A DNA stretch of 64,000 nt from J029 sp964482495 (lineage in GTDB: Bacteria > Planctomycetota > UBA1135). The notes beneath the pieces are model-generated. The model ran no database searches and had not been told where the DNA came from. It saw nothing but the letters and a program-made list of their open reading frames with translations. Position 1 is the first letter of the stretch; every line of letters begins with the position of its first letter. Positions 1 to 10,200 of the stretch are shown piece by piece. The translations under genes and the position numbers were made by a program. The stretch spans positions 1 through 64,000 of the forward strand of contig CAYZXS010000022.1 of the NCBI GenBank assembly GCA_964482495.1, read 5' to 3'.

Positions 1-50
1 CGGAAATCGATGTCGGACCTCTCAAAACAATCGATGTCTGACCCCGTTTA
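1..50. repeat. Dispersed repeat, copy A (truncated by window edge)
   Basis: This stretch shares an identical 30-base run (bases 16-45) with the copy at 48794-48823 and the core GGGGTCAGACATCGATTG with the copy at 37811. On the minus strand the trpS stop codon TAA is followed at once by the repeat core (TAAACGGGGTCAGAC). The 9-mer ATCGATGTC occurs twice in it. The element may continue left of the window. Confidence 0.8.
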
Positions 51-1040
51 GCGCAGGCCGCAGGCGCGGCGGGCGCGGTCGAGGACCTTGGTGGCGCGAG
101 CGCGGGCCTTCTCGGCTCCGGCAGCGAGGACGCGGTCGAGCTCGGCGGGGTGGGCCAGCAGCTCCTTGCGGCGCTCTCGAGCCGGGGCGAAGTAGCCGTC
201 CATGGCCTCGCGGATGACCCCCTTGAGGTGACCGTAACCGGGCGCGCCCTCGCCGCCGGCGCGGACCTTGTCCTTCCACTCGGCGACCTCGGCCGCGGGC
301 AGGAACAGCGCCATCAGGTCGAACAGGAACAGGCCCTCGGGGTCCTTGGGCTCCTCCGGCGGCCGCGAATCGGTGACGATCCGGTTGACCACCTTCTTGA
401 GCTTCTTGCCCTCCTCGAACATCCAGATGGTGTTGCCGTAGGACTTGGACATCTTCTGCCCGTCCAGCCCCGGCACCTTCTGCATCGCCTCGGACTTGGC
501 CAGCAGCGGCTCGGGCCGGACGAAGACCTCGGCGTCGAAGGCGTGGTTGAAGCTCGCCGCCATGTCCTGGGTCATCTCCAGGTGCTGGACCTGGTCCTTG
601 CCGACCGGCACTAGGGTCGAGTCGTAAGCCAGGATGTCGGCCGCCATCAGCACCGGGTAGGTGAACAGCCCGACGCTCGGCTTGAGGCCCTTCGCCACCT
701 TGTCCTTGTAGCTGTGGGCGCGCTCCAAGAGCCCCATCCCGGCCACCGTGCCGAGCATCCAGGCCAGCTCCAGCACCTCCGGCACGTCCGACTGCCGCCA
801 CAGCGCGCACTTGGCCGGGTCCAAGCCCAGCGCCAGGTAGCTGACCGCGACCTCGCGCACGTAGCTGCGCAGCTCCTCGGCGTCCTTGACCGAGGTCAGG
901 GCGTGGAAGTCGGCGATGAAGTAGTAGTGCTCCCCCGCCTCGTCCTGATTGGCGATGTGCTGGCGGATGGCGCCGAAGTAGTTGCCGAGGTGCAGCAGCC
1001 CGCTGGGCTGGATCCCGCTCAGGTAGACCGGCGTCGCCAC
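48..1040 (-). CDS. trpS: Tryptophanyl-tRNA synthetase
   Basis: Class I aminoacyl-tRNA synthetase charging tRNA-Trp in the cytoplasm. The 330-residue product matches the usual bacterial TrpS length. The N-terminus carries SGIQPSG followed by the HIGH-like HLGN (about residues 17-20), and KMSKS lies near residues 196-200, so both catalytic signatures are present. The start is a GTG that lies one base after the TGA of pgi upstream on the same strand, which argues for translational coupling of pgi and trpS. The stop TAA is the first codon of the dispersed repeat at 1-50. Identity is secure; only the choice of GTG over a later start is inferred. Confidence 0.97.
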   Translation of the reverse strand: MATPVYLSGIQPSGLLHLGNYFGAIRQHIANQDEAGEHYYFIADFHALTSVKDAEELRSYVREVAVSYLALGLDPAKCALWRQSDVPEVLELAWMLGTVAGMGLLERAHSYKDKVAKGLKPSVGLFTYPVLMAADILAYDSTLVPVGKDQVQHLEMTQDMAASFNHAFDAEVFVRPEPLLAKSEAMQKVPGLDGQKMSKSYGNTIWMFEEGKKLKKVVNRIVTDSRPPEEPKDPEGLFLFDLMALFLPAAEVAEWKDKVRAGGEGAPGYGHLKGVIREAMDGYFAPARERRKELLAHPAELDRVLAAGAEKARARATKVLDRARRACGLR

Positions 1041-1041
1041 C

Positions 1042-2433
1042 TCAGCACTCCAGGGTGAAGGGCTCGCGCGCCGCCTGGGAGGACCGGATCGAAGCGGCCA
1101 GCTCTTCGAAGCCGGCGCAGCCCATCAGCGCCAGCGCCGCCTTCTTGCCGTTCTCGACCCCGGGCTGGTCGAAGGGGTCGATGCCCAGCAGCCCGCCGGC
1201 GTAGGCGGTGGCGATCTCGAAGAAGGCGAAGTATTGGCCGACGTGGAAGGCGTCCAGCTTGCACAGCTCGATGGTGCACACCGGCCGGCCGGCGTCGAGC
1301 AGGGCGACCTCGGTGCCCTGGCGCTCGGCCTCGATCAGCTCGTTCAAGGTCTTGCCGCGTAGGTGGTCGAAGGCCGGCGAGTCGGCGAAGGGCTCCGGCA
1401 GCGCGATCTCGTGCGCGTGCCGCCCCAACCGCACCATGGTGTAGACCTTGTCGTCCGGCCCCTCGACGTAGAGCTGGCACTGGCTGTGCTGGTCGGTCGG
1501 CCCGACCGCCTTGACCGGCGTCGGCCCGACGTTGACCTCGTTGCCCTCGGTGTCCAGCCGCTTGCCCAGCGACTCGGCCCAGAGCTGCTTGTACCAGTCG
1601 GCGAGCAGCCGCAGCCGATGCCCATAGGGGAAGTGGACGTGGATCGGCCGCCCCTGCTCCATGTGCAGCACGTGCGCCAGCGCGTAGGCCAGCGCCGCGT
1701 CCTCTTCGGGCGCGCACTCGGCCAGCTTGCGGTCGACCCGCGCGGCGCCGGCCAGCAGGCCATCGGTGTCCAAGCCGGCCATCTCGGCCGTGAACAGCCC
1801 CACCGGCGACAGCACCGAGAAGCGCCCCCCGACCCCGTGCGGCACCTCGAGGGTGACGAAGCCGAGCTCGTCGCAGAGCGAGCGGAAGTGGCCGGTCTCC
1901 GGGTCGGTGGTGACGGTGAAGCGCTCGCGCGCCGCCTCGTCGGATCCCAGCGCCCGCTTCATGGCGTCGTAGAGGAGCAGGAACTCGGACGAGGTCTCGA
2001 TCGTGCCGCCGCTCTTGGAGATGACGTTGACGTGGCAGCGCTCGGCCGGCACCGCCTCCAGGAAGTCGCCGATCCAGTCCGGGTCGATGCTGTCGAGCAC
2101 GAAGACCCGCGGCTGGCCCTCGGCCGGGGCCCACTCCTGATAGACCGGCGCCAGGGCGGCCATCATCGCCGCGTTGCCCAGCGCCGAGCCGCCGATGCCG
2201 AGCACCACGAAGGCGTCGACGTCGCCGCGGGCCTTGACCTCCTGGGCGCGGGCGCGGCAGGCCTGGAGGTGGCGCTCGACCTCGGGCAGCTTGCGCCAGG
2301 CCGGCATCGCCTCTAGGTGGGCCGCGCGCACCTCGGCGCCGCGCGGCAGGGCCGCCGCGAAGGCCTCGCGGCAAGGCGCGCCGTCGCTCCCGGCGGCGGC
2401 GAAGAGTCCGGTCAGATCGAGCTTCAGAGCCAT
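1042..2433 (-). CDS. pgi: Glucose-6-phosphate isomerase
   Basis: Interconverts glucose 6-phosphate and fructose 6-phosphate in glycolysis and gluconeogenesis. At 463 residues it is of the shorter bacterial type. The SIS fold is marked by LGIGGSALG near residue 79 and VISKSGGTIETSSEF near 137. Both family signatures are visible: VGGRFSVLSPVG near 201 and IDPFDQPGVENGKK near 420. The ATG start is preceded by TATGAT ending 12 bases upstream of it. It is followed after one base by trpS and preceded after 38 bases by the peptidase gene on the same strand, so the three probably form an operon, with an internal promoter possible before pgi. Confidence 0.97.
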   Translation of the reverse strand: MALKLDLTGLFAAAGSDGAPCREAFAAALPRGAEVRAAHLEAMPAWRKLPEVERHLQACRARAQEVKARGDVDAFVVLGIGGSALGNAAMMAALAPVYQEWAPAEGQPRVFVLDSIDPDWIGDFLEAVPAERCHVNVISKSGGTIETSSEFLLLYDAMKRALGSDEAARERFTVTTDPETGHFRSLCDELGFVTLEVPHGVGGRFSVLSPVGLFTAEMAGLDTDGLLAGAARVDRKLAECAPEEDAALAYALAHVLHMEQGRPIHVHFPYGHRLRLLADWYKQLWAESLGKRLDTEGNEVNVGPTPVKAVGPTDQHSQCQLYVEGPDDKVYTMVRLGRHAHEIALPEPFADSPAFDHLRGKTLNELIEAERQGTEVALLDAGRPVCTIELCKLDAFHVGQYFAFFEIATAYAGGLLGIDPFDQPGVENGKKAALALMGCAGFEELAASIRSSQAAREPFTLEC

Positions 2434-2444
2434 GAGAACGGACC

Positions 2445-2450
2445 ATCATA
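2445..2450 (-). promoter_or_regulatory. Possible -10 hexamer before pgi
   Basis: TATGAT on the minus strand, 11 bases before the pgi ATG, in the 38-base gap after the peptidase gene. It fits the TAnnnT pattern seen before other genes in this window, with a slightly longer spacing. Confidence 0.45.
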
Positions 2451-2471
2451 GGTCCGCGCCACGGCCCCGAT

Positions 2472-3149
2472 TCAGCGCCGCGAACCGCCGAAGACGGCCA
2501 GGGCGAAGTAGACCAGTTGGGCGACTCCGGTGAGCGCGGCGACGACGTAGGTCATGGCGGCGGCTCGAAGCACCTTCTGGACCCCGGCGGTCTCCTCCGG
2601 ACCTTGCACCAGGCCGGCGCCGGCGAGCACGGCCTGGGCCCGGCGCGAAGCGTCGAACTCGACCGGGAGCGTGACCAGCTGGAAGACCACCACCGCGGCG
2701 AAGAGCACCAGGCCCGCCACCGCCAGGCCGAAGGAGTGCAGGATCAACCCCAGGAAGATCAGCGGGAAGCCCAAGCTGGAGCCGAGGCTGGCGCTCGGCA
2801 CCGCCAGGCTGCGCAGCTTCAGCGGCAGGTAGCCCCCCGCGTGCTGGAGCGCGTGCCCGGCCTCGTGGGCGGCGACGCCGAGGGCGGCGACGCTGCGGCC
2901 GGCGAAGACGTCGCGGGACAGCCTGAGGGTCTTGTTCCGCGGGTCGTAGTGGTCGCTCAGGCGGCCCTTCGCCAGCTCCACCCGGACGTCCCGCACGCCC
3001 GCTTCTCGCAAGACGGTGGAGGCGGCCTCGGCGCCCGTCAGGCCGCTCCGGGCGGGGAGCTGCGAATAGCGCCGGAATGCGGCCTGGAAGCCGCTCTGGG
3101 CGGCCATGGCCAGGGCGCTGAGGACCAGGAGGAGCAGGAGGAAGGGCAT
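2472..3149 (-). CDS. YugP-type zinc metallopeptidase, membrane
   Basis: Probable membrane-bound neutral zinc metallopeptidase of the YugP/Zn_peptidase_2 family. The 225-residue protein begins with a hydrophobic segment (residues 1-18), has HEAGH at 95-99 (HExxH zinc site) and LPVEFDAS around 161-168, whose Glu is the usual third ligand in this family. Two hydrophobic stretches (about 125-160) lie between these motifs and another ends the protein, consistent with a multi-pass membrane enzyme with the active site near the membrane. The family is widespread and its substrate is generally unknown. It is first in a minus-strand run leading into pgi and trpS, with no obvious functional link to them. 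Confidence 0.88.
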   Translation of the reverse strand: MPFLLLLLVLSALAMAAQSGFQAAFRRYSQLPARSGLTGAEAASTVLREAGVRDVRVELAKGRLSDHYDPRNKTLRLSRDVFAGRSVAALGVAAHEAGHALQHAGGYLPLKLRSLAVPSASLGSSLGFPLIFLGLILHSFGLAVAGLVLFAAVVVFQLVTLPVEFDASRRAQAVLAGAGLVQGPEETAGVQKVLRAAAMTYVVAALTGVAQLVYFALAVFGGSRR

Positions 3150-3235
3150 CGGGGCAGCCCGCTACGCGGCGGGACGCCATAATTAGAGCAAGAAATCGGC
3201 CCTTCAAGCCGACCAAAGGGTCTGCCCCTCTGTCC
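3150..3235. promoter_or_regulatory. Divergent promoter region
   Basis: This gap separates the divergent peptidase (minus) and repeat protein (plus) genes. It holds an AT-rich patch around 3178-3186: CATAAT in the plus direction and TAATTA readable on both strands, each a plausible -10 element. A short inverted repeat (CCCGC/GCGGG) lies near 3158-3173. No ribosome-binding site is obvious before either start. Confidence 0.35.
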
Positions 3236-5239
3236 ATGCTGGCCACCTCCAACACCCGCAAGAGCGGTTCCTCGGGAATCCTGTTCCTCGGCCTCGGCGT
3301 CATCGTCGTCGCCGCGGTCGGTTTCCTCCTGCTCCAGGACCCGACCCCCGATCCTGTGCCGCCCGGGAACGGCGGCACCGAGCACAGCGCCGGCCCGGAA
3401 GATCCGGAGAGGCCGGAGGCGGCGGCCGCCGCGGCCCAGCTGGAGGTCCGCCCGGGCGACCGGGAGACCCTGCGCAACCCCGGCCGGACCGAGGTCCGCG
3501 CCCCGGGCGAGACCCGCTCCGGCACCATCTTCGGGCTGGTCATGGACGACCAGAACCTGCCGGTCCGCGACGCCACGGTCACCTTCAAGGAGCTGCTCAA
3601 GCCCGAGGAGCGCTTCTTCGGCGGCCGCAGCGGCGACGACATCCTGGTCTACACCAAGCGGACCAACAAGGAAGGCCGCTACTGGTTCGACAACCTGCCC
3701 GTGGACACCCAGTTCGAGACCTGGGTCCACCACCGCGAGTACGCCGGCGCCCACGGCCAGGTGGTCACCGCCATGCCCGAGGAGCAGACCATCGACGTGG
3801 TCGTGCTCCGGGCCGGCTTCATCCTCGCCGGCCGGGTCCAGGACTCGGGCGGCAACCCGCTCGCGGCCACGATCCAGCTCCAGATGCGCGGCAACGACGC
3901 CTTCGGCAGCGGCGACCCCGAGCGCGACCTGGCCACCGGCCGCCGGATCGAGGTCGTGGCGGCCCCCGACGGCAGCTACGAGGTCAAGCGCTTGACCGCG
4001 GGGGTCTGGAAGCTGGTGGCGACCCACGAGGGTTACGCCGACTACATCGAGAGCGCCGTGGTCTTCGCCGGCGAACAGAGCCGCGTCGACAAGAACATCG
4101 AGCTCGGCTCCGAGCAGACCCTCGGCGGCGTCGTCCGCGACGAGGCCGGCATGCCGGTGGCGGACGCCCTGGTCTCGGTCTCGCGCAGCCGGCCGCGGCC
4201 GCTGATCACCTCCAACGGCAGCTCCGGCCCCGACGGACGCTTCGAGATCCGCGGCCTCCCGGACGGGGTCTACACCGTCTCCGCGGAGGCCGACGGCTAC
4301 TCCCGGACCTCCCAGCCGAGGGTCGAGGCCGGGCGCGCCGACCTGGACCTGATCCTGCACCAGAAGGGCAGCGTCTCCGGCCGGGTCACCGGCGGCACCG
4401 GACAGGCGGTCGGCCGCTTCTCGCTCGAGCTGATGCAGATCAGCCGCTCCGCGCCGACCTACCACCAGGTCGGCGACCGGCGGCCCTTCTCGAGCCCGAG
4501 CGGCGAGTTCCTCTTCGACAACGTCGAGCCGGGCACCTACAAGCTGCTGGCCTCCGGGCCCGGCTTCAGCCCGACCTACTCCACCGGCTTCACGGTCGAG
4601 CGGGAGGAGGTCCAGGGCATCGACATCCAGCTCTCCGAGGGAGGCAAGCTGGTCGGCTTGGTCGTCGGCCCGGACGGCCTGCCGGTCGTCGGCGCCGAGG
4701 TCAAGGTCCACGGCCGCGACTGGACCGAGCAGAGCTCCTACGGCCTCTTCGGCGGCCGCTCGCCCGACCCCAACAACGTCCCGCCCCAGAGCGCGAGCAC
4801 GGACCGGGACGGCCGCTTCGAGCTCCACAACGCCTTCCCGGGCTCGCTGAAGCTCGAGTTCAGCCACGGCGCCTTCCTCAGCGAGTTCCTGACCGTGGAC
4901 GTCGTCGAGGGCGGCCAGCAGGACGTCGGGGTGATCAAGCTGCGCCGCGGCGGCACCATCTCTGGCACCGGGACGAAGGGCGACGGTTCGCCGCTGAGCG
5001 GCGGCAACGCCTTCCTGACGCGCCAGGAAGAGAGCGGCTTCGCCTGGTTCTCGCGCAATGGCCGCCTGGACACCCAGGGCCGCTTCCGCTTCGAGGGCCT
5101 GCGCACCGGCACCTACCGGGTGGTGGTCTCGCCTCCTGAGACCGGCGGCTTCTCGCTGTTCCCGGAGACCGAGAGCAATTCGAGGACCGTCTACGTCGTC
5201 GAAGGCCAGGAAGTCGAGCTGAAACTAATCGCCCAATAA
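3236..5239 (+). CDS. Membrane-anchored protein with carboxypeptidase-regulatory repeats
   Basis: A 667-residue protein with an N-terminal hydrophobic anchor (about residues 17-35) and then, after a Pro/Glu-rich linker, a chain of beta-sandwich repeats of the CarboxypepD_reg type. At least six repeats are recognisable by their closing strand, for example FEIRGLPDGVYTVSAEADGY, FLFDNVEPGTYKLLASGPGF and FRFEGLRTGTYRVVVSPP. No catalytic motif is visible, so it probably acts outside the membrane as a structural, binding or adhesive protein. It resembles the larger product at 7287-10316 in design. The PDZ-M28 peptidase follows 75 bases downstream and may be co-transcribed, but a 9-bp hairpin separates them. 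Molecular role unknown. Confidence 0.85.
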   Translation: MLATSNTRKSGSSGILFLGLGVIVVAAVGFLLLQDPTPDPVPPGNGGTEHSAGPEDPERPEAAAAAAQLEVRPGDRETLRNPGRTEVRAPGETRSGTIFGLVMDDQNLPVRDATVTFKELLKPEERFFGGRSGDDILVYTKRTNKEGRYWFDNLPVDTQFETWVHHREYAGAHGQVVTAMPEEQTIDVVVLRAGFILAGRVQDSGGNPLAATIQLQMRGNDAFGSGDPERDLATGRRIEVVAAPDGSYEVKRLTAGVWKLVATHEGYADYIESAVVFAGEQSRVDKNIELGSEQTLGGVVRDEAGMPVADALVSVSRSRPRPLITSNGSSGPDGRFEIRGLPDGVYTVSAEADGYSRTSQPRVEAGRADLDLILHQKGSVSGRVTGGTGQAVGRFSLELMQISRSAPTYHQVGDRRPFSSPSGEFLFDNVEPGTYKLLASGPGFSPTYSTGFTVEREEVQGIDIQLSEGGKLVGLVVGPDGLPVVGAEVKVHGRDWTEQSSYGLFGGRSPDPNNVPPQSASTDRDGRFELHNAFPGSLKLEFSHGAFLSEFLTVDVVEGGQQDVGVIKLRRGGTISGTGTKGDGSPLSGGNAFLTRQEESGFAWFSRNGRLDTQGRFRFEGLRTGTYRVVVSPPETGGFSLFPETESNSRTVYVVEGQEVELKLIAQ

Positions 5240-5270
5240 GGCCCTCGGGCCGGCGTATTTTGGTGCCCCA

Positions 5271-5293
5271 GGGGCCGGCCACGAGCCGGCCCC
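5271..5293. terminator. Stem-loop between two genes
   Basis: GGGGCCGGC and GCCGGCCCC form a perfect 9-bp stem with the loop CACGA, 31 bases after the stop of the upstream gene and 21 bases before the next ATG. There is no T-run after it, so it could be a weak terminator, an mRNA stabiliser or a leader element of the M28 gene. TATTTT at 5256-5261, just upstream, could be a -10 box for the M28 gene. Confidence 0.45.
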
Positions 5294-5314
5294 TCGTCAC
5301 TCCCCCACTCCGCC

Positions 5315-6562
5315 ATGCTCCTGACCGCCCTGTCCCTGCTCCTGGCTCCCCAGGTCCTCCCCGCCCCCCAGGAACCCTCGACCGAGCTCCGCGCCGTCGA
5401 TCTGAAGGCGCGCATCGGCTTCCTCGCGTCCGACTCCCTGGAAGGCCGGGAGTCCGGCAAGCGCGGCGGCCACGCCGCGGCCCGCTACTTCGCCAAGGAG
5501 TGGGACCGCCTCGGCCTGGTGCCGATCGGCGAGGACGACAGCTACCTGCTGCCCTTCCAGCTCGGCGGCCTCACCTGCTACAACACCGCCGGCCTGCTGC
5601 CCGGCACCGATCCGGCGCTCGCCGACCAGATCCTGGTCATCGGCGGCCACCACGACCACGCCGGCATCGGCGGCCCCGGCGCCATGGGCTTCCCGGGCGA
5701 GATCCACAACGGCGCCGACGACAACGCCTCCGGCTCCTCCGGCACCGCCGAGCTGGCCGAGTGGTTCGTCGCCCACCCGATCAAGCGGCCGATCCTGTTC
5801 ATGACCTTCAGCGCCGAGGAGCGCGGGCTCAACGGCAGCGCCGACTTCGTCAAGAACGGGCCGATCGAGAAGGACCGCATGTGGGCCATGATCAACATGG
5901 ACATGATCGGCCGCAGCGTCGACGACTACCTGTTCATCGGCGGCATGGGCACGGCGGTCGAATTCCACGAGATCCTCGACCCGGTGCTCGACGCCTGCAA
6001 CCTCAACCTCGAGATCAAGGACGCCGGTCAGGCCCCGAGCGACAACACCTCCTTCTACCAAGGGGGCATCCCGGCGCTGTTCTTCTTCACCAACGTCCAC
6101 GACGACTACCACATGCCCAGCGACGACGCCGAGGGCATCAACTACGACGGTGAGATCAAGATCCTCGAGGTCGTGCGCGACTGCGTCCACGCCCTCGACG
6201 CCTTCGAGGGCGGCCTCGAGTTCGAGCGCGTCGACGGCATGGCCATGCCCGACGACTTCATGGACCGGACCATGGACCACTACCGCCGCATCGGGGAGCG
6301 CAACCGCCTGCGCGGCAAGCTCGGGGTCTCGATCGAGGCCGACGGCGACGGCGGCATGCGCATCTCGAAGGTCCGGGCCGACTCCGCCGGCGCCGCCGCC
6401 GGGGTCCAGGTCGGCGACCTGCTGGTCGAGGTCAACGGCAAGGCGATCGGCTCCAAGGACGCCCTGCGCCGCGCCCTGGCCGGCGGCATGAAGGGCGACC
6501 TGGTCCCGGTCGTGCTGCAGCGCGGCGGCGAGCGGATCGAGCTCGAGGTCGCCCTGAGGTAG
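5315..6562 (+). CDS. Secreted M28-family peptidase with C-terminal PDZ domain
   Basis: Probable exported zinc aminopeptidase of family M28. The 415-residue protein starts with a signal peptide (about residues 1-17). The M28 metal site is readable in order: GGHHDH near 110-115, NGADDN near 132-137, SAEERG near 166-171, NMDMIG near 194-199 and DDYHMPSDD near 270. The last 90 residues form a PDZ-like domain (KLGVSIEADGDGGMRISKV onward), a known fusion in periplasmic M28 enzymes. The gene sits between two repeat-built anchored proteins, which could be scaffolds or substrates, but this is only suggested by position. It stops with TAG three bases before the convergent small gene. Confidence 0.93.
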   Translation: MLLTALSLLLAPQVLPAPQEPSTELRAVDLKARIGFLASDSLEGRESGKRGGHAAARYFAKEWDRLGLVPIGEDDSYLLPFQLGGLTCYNTAGLLPGTDPALADQILVIGGHHDHAGIGGPGAMGFPGEIHNGADDNASGSSGTAELAEWFVAHPIKRPILFMTFSAEERGLNGSADFVKNGPIEKDRMWAMINMDMIGRSVDDYLFIGGMGTAVEFHEILDPVLDACNLNLEIKDAGQAPSDNTSFYQGGIPALFFFTNVHDDYHMPSDDAEGINYDGEIKILEVVRDCVHALDAFEGGLEFERVDGMAMPDDFMDRTMDHYRRIGERNRLRGKLGVSIEADGDGGMRISKVRADSAGAAAGVQVGDLLVEVNGKAIGSKDALRRALAGGMKGDLVPVVLQRGGERIELEVALR

Positions 6563-6565
6563 TCC

Positions 6566-7264
6566 TCAGTCCTGCAGCACCGTGACCGGCCGCGGGCCGG
6601 CCGGCCGCACCTCAGGCGCCTGGAGCTCGACCCACGGGCTCCAGGCGTCTTGCGGGTAAGCGCGGAAGGGCGGCCGGAAGCGCAGCTCGAGCCGCACTCC
6701 TGCCGCGACCGGCTCGAGCCAGGCGATCTGCAGCAGCGGGTCATCGGGGTCGGTGCGGAGCCGCGCCCGGCGGCTGGGCTCGCCGGCGACGCGCCACTCG
6801 ATCGAGTCCCCCAGCACCCGGCTGCTGCGGATCCGAAGCGCCGCCCAGCTGGGCCCCCACTCGACCTCGCCGGCGTGCTCCCAGATCGCCGGGCCGGCGG
6901 TCAGGCTGCCCCGCTCCGGATCCAGGCGATAGCGGCGGCTGCCGGGCCCTGGACACTCCAGGCCGCGGGCGAAGGCCAGCCCGGTCGGGGGCGAGAGAGC
7001 GGCTCCGGAGAGGTCCGTGACCTGCCCGCTCGGGTCCTCCAGCAACCAGCCGCCGCGCCATCCGGCCGCCGCGACGGCAGGAGCCACCAGCATCCGGTCC
7101 TCGACCGGGCGCAGCAGGGGGTCGAAAGTCCGAATGCGCTGGCCGCCCTCGCATAGCACCAGGACGTGGCCATCGGCGGGTCGCCAGGCCACGACCCTCG
7201 GGTCCTCCAGGGGCTCCGCAACGGAGGCGTGGAGGAAGAGATACCAGGCGATCCAAATCGGCAC
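6566..7264 (-). CDS. Secreted protein of unknown function
   Basis: I do not recognise this family. The frame encodes about 232 residues from a GTG (base 7264), giving a hydrophobic leader (VPIWIAWYLFLHASVA) that resembles a signal peptide. The rest is rich in Pro, Arg and Trp with short beta-strand-like segments, such as GGWLLEDPSGQVTDLSG and VRLELRFRPPFRAYPQDAW, and shows no catalytic motif. Other in-frame starts lie further upstream (an ATG at 7300) but would overlap the divergent gene starting at 7287. The gene is convergent with the M28 peptidase, with three bases between the stops. Codon use looks like real coding sequence; the start is uncertain. Confidence 0.6.
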   Translation of the reverse strand: MPIWIAWYLFLHASVAEPLEDPRVVAWRPADGHVLVLCEGGQRIRTFDPLLRPVEDRMLVAPAVAAAGWRGGWLLEDPSGQVTDLSGAALSPPTGLAFARGLECPGPGSRRYRLDPERGSLTAGPAIWEHAGEVEWGPSWAALRIRSSRVLGDSIEWRVAGEPSRRARLRTDPDDPLLQIAWLEPVAAGVRLELRFRPPFRAYPQDAWSPWVELQAPEVRPAGPRPVTVLQD

Positions 7265-7286
7265 CGCCGTAGCATAGCCAGACACC

Positions 7287-10200
7287 GTGCGCACCCCCAT
7301 CGTCCTGCTCCTGCTCCTGGTCCTGGTGGCGATCCCGGCGGCCATCTTCCTGATCCCGGACGGCTCCGGAGACCCGCCGCCCGGCCCCGGGGAGGCCAGC
7401 GCCGCCGAGCTCGCCGACGACCCGGCCCAGCAGGACCTCGCCGCCGCGGGCGCCGCCCAGCACGGGGAGGCCGGACGCGCGGCGGTCGCCAAGGACTTGC
7501 TGGTGCAGGCGCTGCAGCCGGACGGCGTGCTCGCCGACGACTCCCGCTTCCTGGTCCGGGAGGGCGAGCGCACCCGGGCCTTCCAACGCGCCGACGGTCG
7601 GCTGACGCTGCCCAGCGCTGGCCCCGGCTTCGAGGCCGCGGTCTACGCCGGCGGCCGCTGGTCGGAGAGCCGCAAGGTCAACGAAGAGGAGCGGCGGGGC
7701 CTGCAGGAGCTCAGCCTCACCGCCAGCGAGGCGGCGGTCGCCGTCGAGCTCGAGGTCCTCGGCGCCGACGGCCTGCCGGCGCCGGAATTCCAGGTCCAGG
7801 CGCTGTGGTCCGGCCCCCCGCCCGGCGAGGAGCTGCGCCGCTACCTGACCGGCCTGATGTGGTCCCGCCGCCACCGCGACACCCTGCCGGGGAGCCAAGG
7901 CGAGCTGGTCTTCGAGGGCCTGCCAGCGGGCACCTACACCTTCCGGGTCAGCGCGGAGGGGACGGCCCTGCAGCGGCCCAGCGTCTCGCTCGCGCCGGGG
8001 CAGCGGGAGCGCCTGACGGTCCGGCTGCAGGCGGGCGCCTTCGTCCGCGGCCGCGTGACTTCCCTGGACGGCGCGGGGATCGAGGGCGCGCAGGCCTTCC
8101 TGCTGCCGGAGCTGGCGCGCAACATCCGGGAGATGGTGCCGGCCGAGCGCTGGCCCGACCTCGCTCCCGATGGCGGCACCGCTACCACCGACGCCGACGG
8201 CGGCTTCCGGCTCGGCCCGGTGCCCCCCGGCGAGTACCTGGTCCTGGCCGCGGCCGACGGCTTCCTGACGGCCGGCCCGCCCGACGCCGCCGCGCTCGCC
8301 ACCGGCGACGAGCAGGACGTCGGCGCCTTCGCCCTAGAACCGGGACGGGGCCTCGAGCTGCTGTTGGTCCGGGCGGAGGACGGCGCCCCAGTCGAAGGCG
8401 CCCAGGTGCGCTACCTGAGCGGCACCCCAGACGAGAACATGCTGTCCTCGCTGGTGCCCTGGGAACGGGCCCCCCACGCCAGCGACGCCGAGGGCCGGCT
8501 GCGCATCGACGGCCTGCCGCCGGGCCGGGTCACGGTGCAGGCGGAAGCCGAGGGCCGGGCCAGGGTGCGGACCCAGGTGCCCGCGGACCAGGGAGACCAG
8601 GAGGCCTTCCGGATCGAGCTGGGCCCGAGCCTCGGCCTCTCGGGCCTGGTCCTGGACGCCCGGGACGCGCAGCCGGTGGCCGGCGCCCAGGTGCGCGTGC
8701 TGCCGCAGGACGGCGGCCTCTTCGATGAGATGTTCGCCACCATCGCGCCTGAGGGCGGCCACCTGCAGACGACCACGGACGAGCAGGGCCGCTTCGAGCT
8801 CGACGGCCTCGGCCCGGGCGCCTGGCGGCTGGCGGTGCAGCACGAGGACTACGCCAGCCAGACCGCCGGCCCCTTCCCGCTCGACCCGATGGGAGCGCGG
8901 CCCGAGGTCACCATCCAGCTGCTCCAGGGCGCCAGCCTGTTCGTGACCGTGCTCGACGATCAGGACCAGCCGATGGCCGACACGATCCTGACCGTCCACA
9001 ACTTCGACGGCCAGGGCGGGCCCCGCGGCGAGAAGACCGACGAGCAGGGCCAGCACCTGTTCGAGCACCTGCCGGCAGGCAACTACCAGGTCCAGGCGAT
9101 CCCGGCGGACCTCGAGGCGCTCGCCGGCATGGCCGGCGGCAACCTCTCCGGCCTGCGCACGATCGCCGACTTCATCAAGCTCGAGGACGAGGACTACCGC
9201 GAGCTGGTCCTGGGCGGCCGCGCCGACAGCTGCACCCTCCAGGGCTACCTTACCTGCGGCGACGAGGTCGGCGCCGACCTGAGCGTGATGCTGGTGTCGC
9301 TGTCCGGCACCCGCATCGCCAACAGCGACGACGTCGGCTTCTACGAGTTCGACGCCGTCCGCGCCGGCGAGTACCTGCTGATGGTCGGCAAGTTCGGCCT
9401 CGGCAGCGGCTCGGGCTACGCCACCGGCATCCACGTGAGCGGCACCGGCGTCATGCAGCACGACATCGAGCTGCCGATGACGCGGCTGACCGTGCGCGTC
9501 AGCAGCCAGGCCGACGGCAAGCCCGTCCCCTCGGTGGCGGTCATGGTGCGCCGGGAGGACGGCGGCCAGGGCGGCGGCTTCCAGCTCACCGACGACCGCG
9601 GGGAGACCACCTTCCGCTACCTGGACTCGGCCCGCTACATCGCCTCGGTCGGCCGCGCCGCGATGCCGATCTTCGGCGGCGGCGGCGAGTTCGGCTCCAA
9701 GGTGCTCGAGGTCGTGGAGCTCGGCGAGGGCGTCCACGAGCGGCTCGAGGTCGCGCTCGACCCGGGCGCCGAGGTCCTGGCGCGGGTGCTCGACCCGAGC
9801 GGCAACCCGGTCCAGGGCGCGGCGGTGTTCGTGCTCGACGAGGGCGGACAGCCCCTGACCCTGTTCTCGATGACCGGGACCGGCGCCGACGGCCGCATGA
9901 GCATCGGCTCGCTCCCGGGCGGCCGGGTCCGGCTGCTGGCGCGCAAGGACGGCATGGGCCAGGTCGAGCAGGAGGTCTGGCTGCAGCCGGGGGAGCGCGC
10001 CGAGACCGACCTGGTGCTGCAGCCGGGCTGCACCCTGCGCATCCTGGTCGTGGACGAGGACGGCGCGCCCTTGAAGGGGATCCAGGCGATCTGCTTCGAC
10101 GAGCGCGGCGCGCCGCTGTCGATGATGGTGCACGGCCCCGAGGCCATGCAGCGCGGCATGAGCTTCCTGCAGGGCGGCGAGCAGACCGCCGGCCCGCTGC